A model generated the notes under the pieces. That model saw only the letters and a list, made by a program, of their open reading frames with translations. It was not told where the DNA came from and made no database searches. Shown piece after piece: positions 8,427 through 17,168 of a stretch of 41,648 nt of DNA. Origin of the DNA: Myxococcota bacterium (GTDB lineage Bacteria > Myxococcota_A > Bradymonadia > UBA7976 > UBA1532); NCBI GenBank assembly GCA_018813065.1, contig JAHJCH010000336.1:1-41648 (forward strand). Reading direction: 5' to 3'. Each line of letters opens with the position of its first letter. The first letter of the stretch is position 1. The position numbers and the translations under genes were made by a program.

Positions 8427-10436
8427 GACCAAGCCCGCCCGCCGCAGCGCCGCGCTTGGATCGGGAGCGCGCCCCATAAAGCGCCGATAGAGGATCACCG
8501 GATCTTCGGTGTTGCCAGGCGCCAAGATCGCCTCACGGAAGGCCGCGCCGACCTCTGGATTAAAGACCCCCTCGGCCTCAAAGCGCGTAAAGGCGTCGGC
8601 GTCGAGCACCTCAGCCCACTGATAAGAGTAATAGCCCGCCGCGTAGCCCACGGCGTCGGCGAAGAGGTGGGTGAAGCCCGTGATCATGGCGTAGCCCTCG
8701 GGCAGAGGGCTGGGGCTAAAGCGCTGCATCAAGGCGCAGGCGAAGGCCAAGAGATCGCCCTCACCGGGCTTAAAGTCACGATGCAGCGCCAGATCGACGG
8801 CGCAGAAGCCGAGCTGCCGCGCCTGCGCCGAGGCCGCGCGGAAGGTCCGCCCCGCCTTGAGCTTGGCAAAGAGGGCGTCGGGGATCGGCTCATCCGTCTC
8901 AAAGTGCCGCGCGAAGAGATCCAAGGCGGGCTTGGACCAGCACCAGTTCTCCATGATCTGGGAGGGCAGCTCCACGAAGTCCCAGGCGACGTCTGTCCCC
9001 GCCAGGCTCTCCACCGTCGCCTCGGTCAGCAGGTGATGGAGGAGGTGGCCGAACTCATGAAAGAGCGTCTCGACCTCCATATGCGTCAACTGGGCGGGCT
9101 GACCGTTGAGCGGCGCGGTGATGTTGGCGCAGATGGTGGCGACGTGGGGCTGCCCCTCGCGCGGCTGGCCCACCCACAGGGGGTGCATCCAGGCCCCGCC
9201 GCGCTTGCCCTTACGGGGGAAGAGATCAGCGTAGAAGACGCCGCGCCGCGTGCCCGCCTCGGTGAGCGCGTAGACCCGCACATCGGGGTGCCATGTGGGC
9301 CAGCCCTCCAGCGGCGTGATGGTGACGCCATAGAGGCGCTTGGCGATCTCGAACATCCCCGCCAAGACCCGATCCACGGAGAAGTAGGGCCGCAGGGCCT
9401 CATCATCGAAGCCCAGCGTCTCGCGGCGCATCGCCTCAGCGCACCAGCGCAGGGACCAGGCGGGGATGGGCGGCGCGAGACCAAAGCGCGTGGCGCAGAA
9501 GTCCTCCAGCGCCGCGCGCTCTTGCTCGAAGTAGGCGCGCCCGCGCTGAGCCATCTCCTCGACGAAGGCGGCGGCGGCGGCGCCTGTCTTGACCATGCGC
9601 GGCTCAAGGTGGAGATCGGCGACGTCGGCGTAGCCCAGCAGGCGCGCCTTCTCCGCGCGCAGCTTCAGGATCTCCTCGATGAGCGGGACGTTGGCGTCCA
9701 CGGCGCGGCGGTGATAAGCGCGATACATCGCCTCACGGATCGAGGCGTCCTCAAGGTGGCTCATCACCGCCAAGAAGCTGGGGGCTTGCAGTGTAAAGCG
9801 CCAGCCCGCGCGCCCCGCCGTCGCCGCCGAGGCCGCCGCCGCGTCGATGGCGCTCTGGGGCAAGCCCGCCAAGCGCGCTGCATCCTCGATGATCAGCTCA
9901 TACGCGTCCGTGGCGTCCACCACGTTTTGGGCGAACTCGGTGGTCAGGGCCGAGAGGGCCACGCCGATGGCCTCTAAGCGCGCCTTCTCCTCAGCGCCGA
10001 GGGCGGCGCCCTCGCGGCGCAGATCATCGAGGGTCAGCTTAAGGAAGCGGGCGCGGGCGGGATCGAGGGCGGCCGCCTCAGGCCCCTCGGCGTAGGCCTT
10101 GAGGGTGTCATAGAGGGGGCGTGAGAGGGACAGCGTGGCTTGAAAAGCGGAGACGCGCGGCAAGACCTCGGCCTGCGCCTCGCGCCACGCCGCGTCGCCA
10201 AGGACCCCCTCCAGGTGATCGAGGAGGCCCATCACCAAAGAGAGGCGCTTGGTCAAGGTGTCGAGGCGGCCCGCCGTGGCGCTCCAGCTCAGCGTTGAGG
10301 CGCTGGTGATGGCGTCGAGGCCCGCGCGCGCGGAGGCCAGGAGGGCGTCGATGGCCTCAACGACGTCCTCGGCCTTAAAGGCGTCGAAGCGCAGGGGGAA
10401 GGCGTGCTCGATGAATGGATTTGATGAGCTGATCAT
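8424..10436 (-). CDS. prlC: M3 family zinc oligopeptidase (oligopeptidase A type)
   Basis: This is a 670-residue cytoplasmic metallopeptidase that cleaves short peptides, including signal-peptide fragments. The zinc site FHEFGHLLHHLL places HEFGH at residues 460-464, and the downstream block ESLAGTDVAWDFVELPSQIMENW supplies the third-ligand region. The N-terminal part is helical as in the family (FDAFKAEDVVEAIDALLA). The length agrees with the usual 680 or so for oligopeptidase A. No signal peptide is visible. It is divergent from the CorA gene across about 80 bp. The subtype (PrlC versus Dcp) is inferred from length and overall sequence; membership of M3 is certain. Confidence 0.9.
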   Translation of the reverse strand: MISSSNPFIEHAFPLRFDAFKAEDVVEAIDALLASARAGLDAITSASTLSWSATAGRLDTLTKRLSLVMGLLDHLEGVLGDAAWREAQAEVLPRVSAFQATLSLSRPLYDTLKAYAEGPEAAALDPARARFLKLTLDDLRREGAALGAEEKARLEAIGVALSALTTEFAQNVVDATDAYELIIEDAARLAGLPQSAIDAAAASAATAGRAGWRFTLQAPSFLAVMSHLEDASIREAMYRAYHRRAVDANVPLIEEILKLRAEKARLLGYADVADLHLEPRMVKTGAAAAAFVEEMAQRGRAYFEQERAALEDFCATRFGLAPPIPAWSLRWCAEAMRRETLGFDDEALRPYFSVDRVLAGMFEIAKRLYGVTITPLEGWPTWHPDVRVYALTEAGTRRGVFYADLFPRKGKRGGAWMHPLWVGQPREGQPHVATICANITAPLNGQPAQLTHMEVETLFHEFGHLLHHLLTEATVESLAGTDVAWDFVELPSQIMENWCWSKPALDLFARHFETDEPIPDALFAKLKAGRTFRAASAQARQLGFCAVDLALHRDFKPGEGDLLAFACALMQRFSPSPLPEGYAMITGFTHLFADAVGYAAGYYSYQWAEVLDADAFTRFEAEGVFNPEVGAAFREAILAPGNTEDPVILYRRFMGRAPDPSAALRRAGLV

Positions 10437-10517
10437 GGCCGGGGAGCATACTCATGTTTTCACCTCAGGCGAAGAGCTGCGCGCCGAGCCTGGGATGAGG
10501 TCCAACGAGGAGCGGTG

Positions 10518-11645
10518 ATGCACAAGAAAACCCAACCCGCCAAGGGGCGCGGCCTCGGCGAACAGCGGCGGAGGCCTCGGACCTCAAGGCGCGCCCCGAT
10601 CAGCGCCCCGCCTGGCACCCTCCGCTGTGATCCAGACGCCGTCGCCTCGCGGCTGCGCGTCTTCACCTATGACGCAGAGGCGTTGACGGAGGTCGAGTCA
10701 TTGGAGGCCGCGCCGGCGCGGCGCGCGGGGCAGATCTGCTGGGCGCGGGTGGTGGGCCTGGGCTGCGTCGAGACGGTCCGCGCGCTGGGCGCGCGCTTCA
10801 AGCTCCACGCCCTCGCCTTAGAGGACGTGCTCAACCTCGGCCAGCGCCCCAAGGTCGAGGACTACGACGATCACCTCTTCATCGTCAGCCAGATCATCAC
10901 CGATGATGGCGGCGCCGAGCAGATCAGCCTCTTCGTCGGTGAGGGCTTCGTGCTCACCTTCGAGGAGCGCCAGAGCGCGTGCTTTGACGCGGTGGAGCGG
11001 CGGCTACGCAAGGGACGGGGGCGGATCCGCGCCGCGGGCGCCGACTACCTCGCCTACGCGCTGCTCGACGCCGCATTGGATCAGCTCACGCCCGTCGCCG
11101 ATGCCCATGGGGCGCGGCTTGAGGCGCTGGAGGCGGAGATCCTCCGAGGCCGCGACGACGGGATCATCAGCGCGCTGCTCAACGCGCGCCAGGACCTCCA
11201 GTGGCTGCGGCGCCTGGTGGTGGGGCTCCAAGACAAGCTGGCGGCGCTGCGGCGTGAGGATCTCGCCATCATCTCCAGCGAGACGCGAGTCTACCTGCGC
11301 GACAGCCACGATCACGCGATTCGGCTGGTAGAACGGGTGGAGCACTGGCGTGAATATGGGGCCACTTTAATGGATGTACACCTCGCGGTCGCGGGTCAGC
11401 AGCTCAACGCGGTGATGAAGGTGCTGACGATCATCGCCACCGTCTTTATCCCACTGAGCTTCATCGCGGGCGTCTATGGGATGAACTTTGACCCGGATGT
11501 ATCAACGCTCAATATGCCGGAGACGCGCTGGAGGTGGGGATACCCGTTCGCCCTGAGCTTGATGGCCATCACCTTAGCGTTACAGCTGGCCTTCTTCTGG
11601 CGGCGGGGCTGGCTGGGTGGATCAAGGGCGCGGTCGAGGCGCTGA
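10518..11645 (+). CDS. corA: CorA-type divalent cation transporter
   Basis: This 375-residue inner-membrane Mg2+/Co2+ channel of the CorA (2-TM-GxN) family has a basic N-terminal tail, then a cytoplasmic domain with the typical KVEDYDDHLFIV region and a long helix (LEALEAEILRG ... LLNARQDLQWLRRL). Two C-terminal transmembrane helices follow, with the selectivity motif YGMNF after TM1 and a basic end (WRRGWLGGSRARSRR). An ATG at 10518 is preferred, with GAGGAG 5 bases upstream; a GTG directly before it is also possible. Its 3' end overlaps the convergent helicase gene by 24 bp. Confidence 0.93.
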   Translation: MHKKTQPAKGRGLGEQRRRPRTSRRAPISAPPGTLRCDPDAVASRLRVFTYDAEALTEVESLEAAPARRAGQICWARVVGLGCVETVRALGARFKLHALALEDVLNLGQRPKVEDYDDHLFIVSQIITDDGGAEQISLFVGEGFVLTFEERQSACFDAVERRLRKGRGRIRAAGADYLAYALLDAALDQLTPVADAHGARLEALEAEILRGRDDGIISALLNARQDLQWLRRLVVGLQDKLAALRREDLAIISSETRVYLRDSHDHAIRLVERVEHWREYGATLMDVHLAVAGQQLNAVMKVLTIIATVFIPLSFIAGVYGMNFDPDVSTLNMPETRWRWGYPFALSLMAITLALQLAFFWRRGWLGGSRARSRR

Positions 11646-13466
11646 GCCTCGGCGACCTTGAGGCGGGGCGCCCTTACGGCGGGCGTGCGGCGCGCCCGCG
11701 TTCCCTGTGGGGCGCGTGCCGGGCTTACGGCGGGGCGGCGGCCCGTTACGCTCGGCGCGCTCCGTGGCCAAGGACATGGGCGCCTTATGCCCCTTGAGGA
11801 AGAGATCGGGGGCGTGCTCTAGGAGCTGGACGGCGACCGCCTCGGGCATGGAGACGAAGGTGCCCCACTCGGTGATATGAACGCGGCCGATGGCGCTGCC
11901 GGGCAAGCCCGCGCCGTGGGTCAAGGCGCCGACGATGTCACCGGGGCGCACGCCGCGCTTACTGCCGATGGGGATAAAGACCTCGACCTCATCGGCGGAG
12001 GCGCCGAGGGTATCCCAGCGCGGCGCGCGCGGCGCGCTTGAGGCGCTGGGGCGCGTGGGGCGAGCGGGCGGCTGAGCCCAGCTGGGGGGCGCCGGGTTGG
12101 GCGTGGCCTTGATGATCAAGCGCCGCTCGGCGCTGAGGAGGGCCAGGAGGGCCGCCGCCAGCCCGGCGTCATCCCCGATCCAGGCCTCGCGCAGCCGCGC
12201 CAGGTAGACCTCGACCTCCTCGAAGCGCGCCTCGGCGGTCGTCGCCTCCAGGGCGGCGAGGAGATCGGCGCGTTGACGGGCGGCGATGTCCGCCTCCGAG
12301 GGCACCTGCATCTCCTGCATCTCGGCCTTGAGGCGGCGATTGATCTGATAACGGCGGCGCTGCTCGCTGGGATCAACGAAGGAGATCGCCGCGCCCTCAC
12401 GGCCCGCGCGGCCGGTGCGCCCGATGCGGTGGACGTAGCTCTCGGTGTCGGTGGGCAGATCCAGGTTAATGACGTGGGTGATGTGCTCAACGTCGATGCC
12501 GCGCGAGGCCACGTCGGTGGCCACGACGACATCGAGGGACTGATCGCGCAAGCGGGCCAGGACGCGCTCACGGGCGGGCTGGGTGAGATCGCCGTGGAGG
12601 GGCTCAGCGGCGATGCCGCGCTTGACGAGGGCCTCGGCGACCTCCGCGCAGGAGACGCGGGTGCGGGCGAAGACCAGGGCGGCGCCGCGTGGCTCTGCCT
12701 GAAGGACGCGCACGAGGGCGTCGAGCTTATGGGCTTCGGGCACGCGCACCCAGCGCTGCTCGATATGGCTGGTGGTCAGCGCGGAGGTCTCCACCTGCAA
12801 CTGCACTGGATCATTGAGATATTTACGCGCCAGCTGCTGATACTCGGGGGGCATCGTCGCCGAGAACAGGGCCACTTGACGACCGGGCGGGGTCGCGGCG
12901 AGGAGGCGCTCGACGTCCTCGATAAAGCCCATGCGCAGCATCTCATCGGCCTCATCGATGACCACGATCTCCAGGGCGTCGAGCTTAAGGGTGCCCTTGT
13001 CGAGATGATCGATGAGGCGACCGGGGGTGCCGACGACGACGGGGACGCCGTGGGACAGGGCGCGGATTTGGGGACCATAGGCGGCGCCGCCGTACACGGT
13101 CTGGACGTTATCGCCCAGGTCGGTGGCGAAGCCGCGCAGGGCATCGGAGACTTGAAGGGCCAGCTCGCGGGTGGGGGCGAGGACGAGGGCGCGGGTGCCT
13201 TGAGCGGAGCCCTTGATGCGTTGCAGGAGGGGCAAGCCGAAGGCGGCGGTCTTACCGGAGCCTGTGCGGGCGCGGCCGATGACATCGCGGCCAGCCAACA
13301 GGGGCGGGATCGCGGCGGCCTGAATGGGCGTGGGGGTCTCAAAGCCCAGGGTAGAGATCGCCTCAATCAAGGCGGGATCGAGATCGAAGTCAGCGAAGGT
13401 CATGGTCGGCGGCGTGGTCTGTTCGTTCATGGAGGCCATTGGCTTGAGGCTGCGCGGGGGCTGCAT
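11622..13466 (-). CDS. DEAD-box ATP-dependent RNA helicase with DbpA-type RNA-binding domain
   Basis: This 614-residue helicase has all the expected motifs: Q-motif region (FADFDLDPALIEAI), Walker A ARTGSGKT, PTRELA, TPGRL, DEAD, SAT, and the C-terminal RecA motifs (ATDVASRGIDV, HRIGRTGRAG). After them comes a linker, then a DbpA-type RNA-binding fold (EVEVFIPIGSKRGVRPGDIV ... IGRVHITEWGTFVSM) and a long basic Gly/Arg/Pro tail. That order matches CsdA/DeaD and DbpA proteins, which act in ribosome assembly or RNA turnover. The start could be 13466 (AAGG about 9 bases upstream) or the internal ATG at 13430. It is divergent from the pentapeptide-repeat gene. Confidence 0.93.
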   Translation of the reverse strand: MQPPRSLKPMASMNEQTTPPTMTFADFDLDPALIEAISTLGFETPTPIQAAAIPPLLAGRDVIGRARTGSGKTAAFGLPLLQRIKGSAQGTRALVLAPTRELALQVSDALRGFATDLGDNVQTVYGGAAYGPQIRALSHGVPVVVGTPGRLIDHLDKGTLKLDALEIVVIDEADEMLRMGFIEDVERLLAATPPGRQVALFSATMPPEYQQLARKYLNDPVQLQVETSALTTSHIEQRWVRVPEAHKLDALVRVLQAEPRGAALVFARTRVSCAEVAEALVKRGIAAEPLHGDLTQPARERVLARLRDQSLDVVVATDVASRGIDVEHITHVINLDLPTDTESYVHRIGRTGRAGREGAAISFVDPSEQRRRYQINRRLKAEMQEMQVPSEADIAARQRADLLAALEATTAEARFEEVEVYLARLREAWIGDDAGLAAALLALLSAERRLIIKATPNPAPPSWAQPPARPTRPSASSAPRAPRWDTLGASADEVEVFIPIGSKRGVRPGDIVGALTHGAGLPGSAIGRVHITEWGTFVSMPEAVAVQLLEHAPDLFLKGHKAPMSLATERAERNGPPPRRKPGTRPTGNAGAPHARRKGAPPQGRRGSAPRPRP

Positions 13467-13713
13467 ATGAGGCGCCTTGATGTGGGCTGACCTCGCCCGC
13501 GTCTTGGGTCACGCAGCGGACCGACGTATCGCGGGGGCAAAGGGGCGCGGAGTATAACGAAGCGACGGCGGTTTGTCTCAGGTGTCGTCGATGCGTGTGG
13601 GGCCAAGCGTGTTGGCGGGGGCTGGCGACCCGGAGGATCATCGGGTTTTGACTTGCGTTGTCATATTCTGGGCTGCTTTTCTCTGACGCTGGCGAAAACA
13701 AGGAGGACAAGAG

Positions 13714-14334
13714 ATGTCGAAAGTTTGGTTAACCAGCCTCGCCCTGGGCCTCAGCTTGAGCTTCAGCGCGCAAGCAGAGGACGAGCTCTTCACGGTCCGC
13801 GAGCAGAAAGTCGGGCCGTGCGTCGATCTCCCCAAGGCGAACCTCGTGCAGACCGAAGAGCTGGCAGGCAAGCGCTTAACTGGGATCAACCTTGAGGGCG
13901 CGCGGCTGATGATGGCCAAGCTGATGAAGGTGGATCTGACCCGCGCCAACCTGAAGGGGGCGGATCTCAACAGCGCGAACTTAGAGGACGCGGTCTTGGT
14001 GGGCGCGGATCTCAGCGGCGCCAAGCTGGACCGCGCCTACCTCATCGGCGCCAACCTCCAGCGGGCGAACCTCAAGGGCATCAGCGCCGAGCGGACGCGC
14101 CTCCAGCGAACGGATCTGCACCGCGCGGATCTCTCGGGCGCGCGCTTTGAGAGTGTGTCCTTCGAGGGCGCGGATCTCCGTGGGGCCAACCTCTCAGGGG
14201 TCACCTTTGGGCTCGGCGCGACCTTCACCGACGCCAACCTCAAGGACGTGGAGTGGGGCAACACCGATCTCAACGGCTGCTTCATAGGCAAGCGCAAGTG
14301 CAAGCCGGGCAGCATCAATGGCGTCTGCAAGTAG
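13714..14334 (+). CDS. Secreted pentapeptide-repeat protein
   Basis: This 206-residue protein has a clear signal peptide (cleavage after SFSAQA). Residues about 50-180 consist of A(D/N)LxG-type pentapeptides, such as GADLNSANLEDAVLVGADLSGAKL and GADLRGANLSG, which fold as a right-handed quadrilateral beta-helix. Pentapeptide proteins are most often cytoplasmic, so an exported one suggests an envelope or structural role. The short tail holds three of the four cysteines (NGCFIGKRKCKPG...GVCK). The start is strongly supported by AAGGAGGA 8 bases upstream. The TAG stop is 30 bases from the convergent glycosidase gene. Confidence 0.88.
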   Translation: MSKVWLTSLALGLSLSFSAQAEDELFTVREQKVGPCVDLPKANLVQTEELAGKRLTGINLEGARLMMAKLMKVDLTRANLKGADLNSANLEDAVLVGADLSGAKLDRAYLIGANLQRANLKGISAERTRLQRTDLHRADLSGARFESVSFEGADLRGANLSGVTFGLGATFTDANLKDVEWGNTDLNGCFIGKRKCKPGSINGVCK

Positions 14335-14364
14335 GACTTGTCCAAGGCGTGGATGAGGCGACGA

Positions 14365-16413
14365 TCAAGGCCGCCGCGAACACGCCCTCCGCCGACATAA
14401 GAACAACAACCCCAAGCACAAAAGCCAGGGCGCGCGCCCCCCGCCCCCGACCGCGCAGCCATCATCACCGGCGGCCCCGCCGCGTGGCTCATCGGCGCCC
14501 GCGTCGGCTTGGGGCTGATCGGCATCGGGCGCGCGTTGGGGCGGGGTAGCACCCGCGCCATCCGCCTGTGACCCTGCGCCATCCACCTTCGCCCCCGCGT
14601 CCTCCGGCGCAGCCCCCGCGTCCTCCGGCGCAGCGCCCGCGTCCTCCGGCGCAGCGCCCGTGTCCTCTCGCGCAGCGCCCGCGTCCATGACGGGCGGGGG
14701 CAGGCTGGCGTCGGGGGGCGCCGCCGCCCAACCCGCCAGGCGAATGATCCCGAACTGCCCTGGCTGCTTGGCCCAGCCGATCCCGGGCGTCCACTCCAGC
14801 CAGCCCTCGCGCCCCGCGCCATCCGCCTCATTGACGAGGAACGAAGCGCGCAGCTCCAGATCCGCCTGGAGCAGCCCTGCCATGGGCACGCGCAGCTCAT
14901 AGCGAGTCCGCGCGCCCTCGCGCTTCACCACCACCTCCGCCTCGCGCGCCCCGTGCTCGGTCCGCGCCACGCTCTGACCGCGGCTCAGCGCCAGGGTCCA
15001 CTCCGAGTCATCCTCGTCATAGCCGTCATCGCCGCCGTCGGCGTCCACGTCGAGGGCCAGCTGAACCGAATCCCCTTGCCACAGCAGCGCCGCCTCCAAG
15101 TCATTCTCGTGGGTGTCATCCTCCACCTCCACGGCCAACCAGAGGGCCTGAGGGCTCCAAGCCGCGCAGACCCGCGCCGTGAGATCGCCCAGGCCGGGGC
15201 GCGGCGCGCCGTCGATGGCCTCCCAGCGCCCCAGGGCCGCGCAGCCAGCGTCATCCCAATCATCCAGATCGCCATCGGGCACCCCCACCGAGCGGATGGG
15301 GGCGGTCAGCGTGGGGCGCTCCACCTCCACGGGCGGGGAGTCATCGGGATCGGGGGGCGGGGCCATGCCCCCCCACTCTGGCCCCGCCAAGGTCGCCTTA
15401 AGCCAGAGATAGGCGGGCTTGAGGAGGAAGTTATCCTCCCAGGAGTCATCAGGCCCAGAGACGCGCCGCATCAAGCCGTAGCCGTCGATGGGGCAGCCGG
15501 GCTGGGTGGGGCCGCAGTCGGCCAGCTCATAAAAGAAGGTGTGGGTCCACCAATCATAATCGCGCTGGAGCCGCAGGACCTCCTCCACCATCATGCGCTG
15601 CTTCTCCTGCTCATCGGCGCTGTCCCAGGGCGTCGTGCGATAGCCCGTCTCGGTCAGCCACACGGGGCCGTGCCAGCCGGCGTTATCGAGCACCTGACGC
15701 AGCCCGGGCTTATAGAAGCAGAGGAGATCATCGCCGATATCGAGGGCGTGGCGGAGATCATCACAGAGCCACTGCCCGCCGCGAACGCTTGGGGGCTTGG
15801 CGTAGGTGTGATGAGCGACGATATCGAGGGCATCACCGGCCTCGCGTGTGACCGCCTCAAGATACCCCTGCCAGCCCGAGACGCTGGCGACATCGGGCCC
15901 GAGCACCAGACAATCCCCGCAGGCCGCGCGCACAGCGGCCGATCCGGGCCTCAAGATCCGCTCGATATAGAGCGCGCGGCTCCCAGCCCAGAACTGCTCA
16001 AGGTTGGGCTCATTCCAGATCCCGAAGTGGCGCACGCGCCCCTGATAATGCTCAACGGCTGCGCGAACGAACGCCTCATAGAGCCCGGCCCGTGGCACAT
16101 CATTATGTGGGTGTTCATCATCATTGCCCTCGCTGGCCCAGGCGGGCGTATAGGCCAGGGTCATAAAGACCTCAAGTCCCCGTGCTTGCGCGCCATCGAC
16201 GATGCGATCCATCTCCCCCCAGTCATAGCGACCTTGAGAGGGCTCCATGGAGAACCAGTTGGCATCGACGCGGACCCAGGCCACCCCGAGATCGGCCAAG
16301 GCGTCGAGGTGATCCTCAGTGGGGAGGTGGGCGTTGATCCCGACCGCCTCCTGAGCCACAGCCGGGGCGCCGAGCGCCCAAGCCAAGAGCATTGAACCGA
16401 CGATAAGGCGCAT
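14365..16413 (-). CDS. Secreted clan GH-A glycosidase with CBM9/DOMON-like domain and MYXO-CTERM-like anchor
   Basis: This 682-residue protein starts at ATG 16413, with AGGAGGAGAG just upstream. The order is: signal peptide (to APAVAQ); a (beta/alpha)8 glycosidase domain (residues about 24-340) with acid/base Glu135 in WNEPN and nucleophile Glu255 in LTETGY; a CBM9/DOMON-like beta domain (DLDDWDDAG ... WSPQALWLAVEVEDDTHE ... GDSVQLALDVDADGG); four 7-residue GAAPEDA repeats; and a tail with a Cys, a hydrophobic helix (PWLLCLGLLFL) and Arg cluster, as in MYXO-CTERM sorting signals. It resembles GH39-like enzymes. The substrate is unknown, probably a plant- or microbe-derived polysaccharide. It is expected to be exported and held at the cell surface or trimmed on release. 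Confidence 0.88.
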   Translation of the reverse strand: MRLIVGSMLLAWALGAPAVAQEAVGINAHLPTEDHLDALADLGVAWVRVDANWFSMEPSQGRYDWGEMDRIVDGAQARGLEVFMTLAYTPAWASEGNDDEHPHNDVPRAGLYEAFVRAAVEHYQGRVRHFGIWNEPNLEQFWAGSRALYIERILRPGSAAVRAACGDCLVLGPDVASVSGWQGYLEAVTREAGDALDIVAHHTYAKPPSVRGGQWLCDDLRHALDIGDDLLCFYKPGLRQVLDNAGWHGPVWLTETGYRTTPWDSADEQEKQRMMVEEVLRLQRDYDWWTHTFFYELADCGPTQPGCPIDGYGLMRRVSGPDDSWEDNFLLKPAYLWLKATLAGPEWGGMAPPPDPDDSPPVEVERPTLTAPIRSVGVPDGDLDDWDDAGCAALGRWEAIDGAPRPGLGDLTARVCAAWSPQALWLAVEVEDDTHENDLEAALLWQGDSVQLALDVDADGGDDGYDEDDSEWTLALSRGQSVARTEHGAREAEVVVKREGARTRYELRVPMAGLLQADLELRASFLVNEADGAGREGWLEWTPGIGWAKQPGQFGIIRLAGWAAAPPDASLPPPVMDAGAAREDTGAAPEDAGAAPEDAGAAPEDAGAKVDGAGSQADGAGATPPQRAPDADQPQADAGADEPRGGAAGDDGCAVGGGGRAPWLLCLGLLFLCRRRACSRRP
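14599..14682. repeat. Four 21-bp tandem repeats encoding GAAPEDA
   Basis: Four head-to-tail units of 21 bp, with a few mismatches, lie in the glycosidase gene and encode a Pro/Glu/Asp/Ala linker between the carbohydrate-binding region and the MYXO-CTERM-like tail. The 21-bp period keeps the frame, so copy number could vary without loss of function. Confidence 0.85.
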
Positions 16414-16527
16414 CTCTCCTCCTCTCCTGAGTGGCAAGCCGCGCTGAGTGTATGACAAAACGCGGGGGCAACGCCCCACCCTGCTTTGCCCCCGGAGATC
16501 AGAGGTCGGCGACCTCTAAAACGGCGC

Positions 16528-17022
16528 TCAACCGAACAATAATTGACGCGCGCAGCGCTCGGCGAAGGGCATCAGGGCGCTGAGGAGCGCCGCGCGCGGC
16601 GCGCCCAGTGCGCGCAGCAAGCTCAGGAAGCGCGCGCCGCAGTCATAGAGCGCCGCAACCAGCTCGGCGCGGTTCAGGATCAACCGCGGCACGTCGCCGC
16701 CCTCCAAGAACACACACGCGCCCATCGGGGTGAGGCTGAGTTCAAAGCCTGAGCTGAGGTAGCGATAGTGCAGCGGCGTGGGCGTGTCCCCAGTCAGCGC
16801 GTAGGCGCCCTCAAAGCACAACACCTGGACCAGCTGCCAAAGCTCATCGACGATCTCTGCCGGTGGCTGGTCGTCGTTGGCGATCCACAGCGCGCCGTCG
16901 AGCACCTCATCGGCGTTGAGCCGCGCTCGGAAGGCCGCCGGTTCGGCGGCGATCTCGGCCTCATTCAGCTCAATGAGATCATGATCTTCGATGAGTAAGA
17001 CACGAAACTCGACCTTCACCAT
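16528..17022 (-). CDS. Hypothetical protein
   Basis: This 164-residue protein of unknown family is acidic in its first half (LLIEDHDLIELNEAEI) and helical with several Cys in the second (ARFLSLLRALGAPRAALLSALMPFAERC). It has no signal peptide or transmembrane segment. The start at MVKVEFRV is chosen because AGAGGG lies 5 bases upstream; an ATG 33 bases earlier is less well placed. It stands alone, divergent from the HEEWH protein gene. Confidence 0.7.
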   Translation of the reverse strand: MVKVEFRVLLIEDHDLIELNEAEIAAEPAAFRARLNADEVLDGALWIANDDQPPAEIVDELWQLVQVLCFEGAYALTGDTPTPLHYRYLSSGFELSLTPMGACVFLEGGDVPRLILNRAELVAALYDCGARFLSLLRALGAPRAALLSALMPFAERCARQLLFG

Positions 17023-17168
17023 TGCGCCCTCTTCTTGAGGAGAGGAGATCTGCACTTTTTCGTCGCCCCATCGCCTCGATATCTCAGCGCGCTTGACCGA
17101 TACAAGGCGCTCTTTAGGCTCGCCTTCACCACGCCCCGCTGGCGCGACGCGCCCGCGTTCAACGCGAG

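Noticed and set aside
8667..9977. Long + strand open frame opposite the M3 peptidase gene
   Set aside because: It is a shadow of a real gene. High GC removes stops, the protein is low in complexity, and the - strand frame has a clear family identity.
14953..16395. 480-codon + strand frame opposite the glycosidase gene
   Set aside because: It has no ribosome site and no family resemblance, and the opposite strand has catalytic motifs and a signal peptide.
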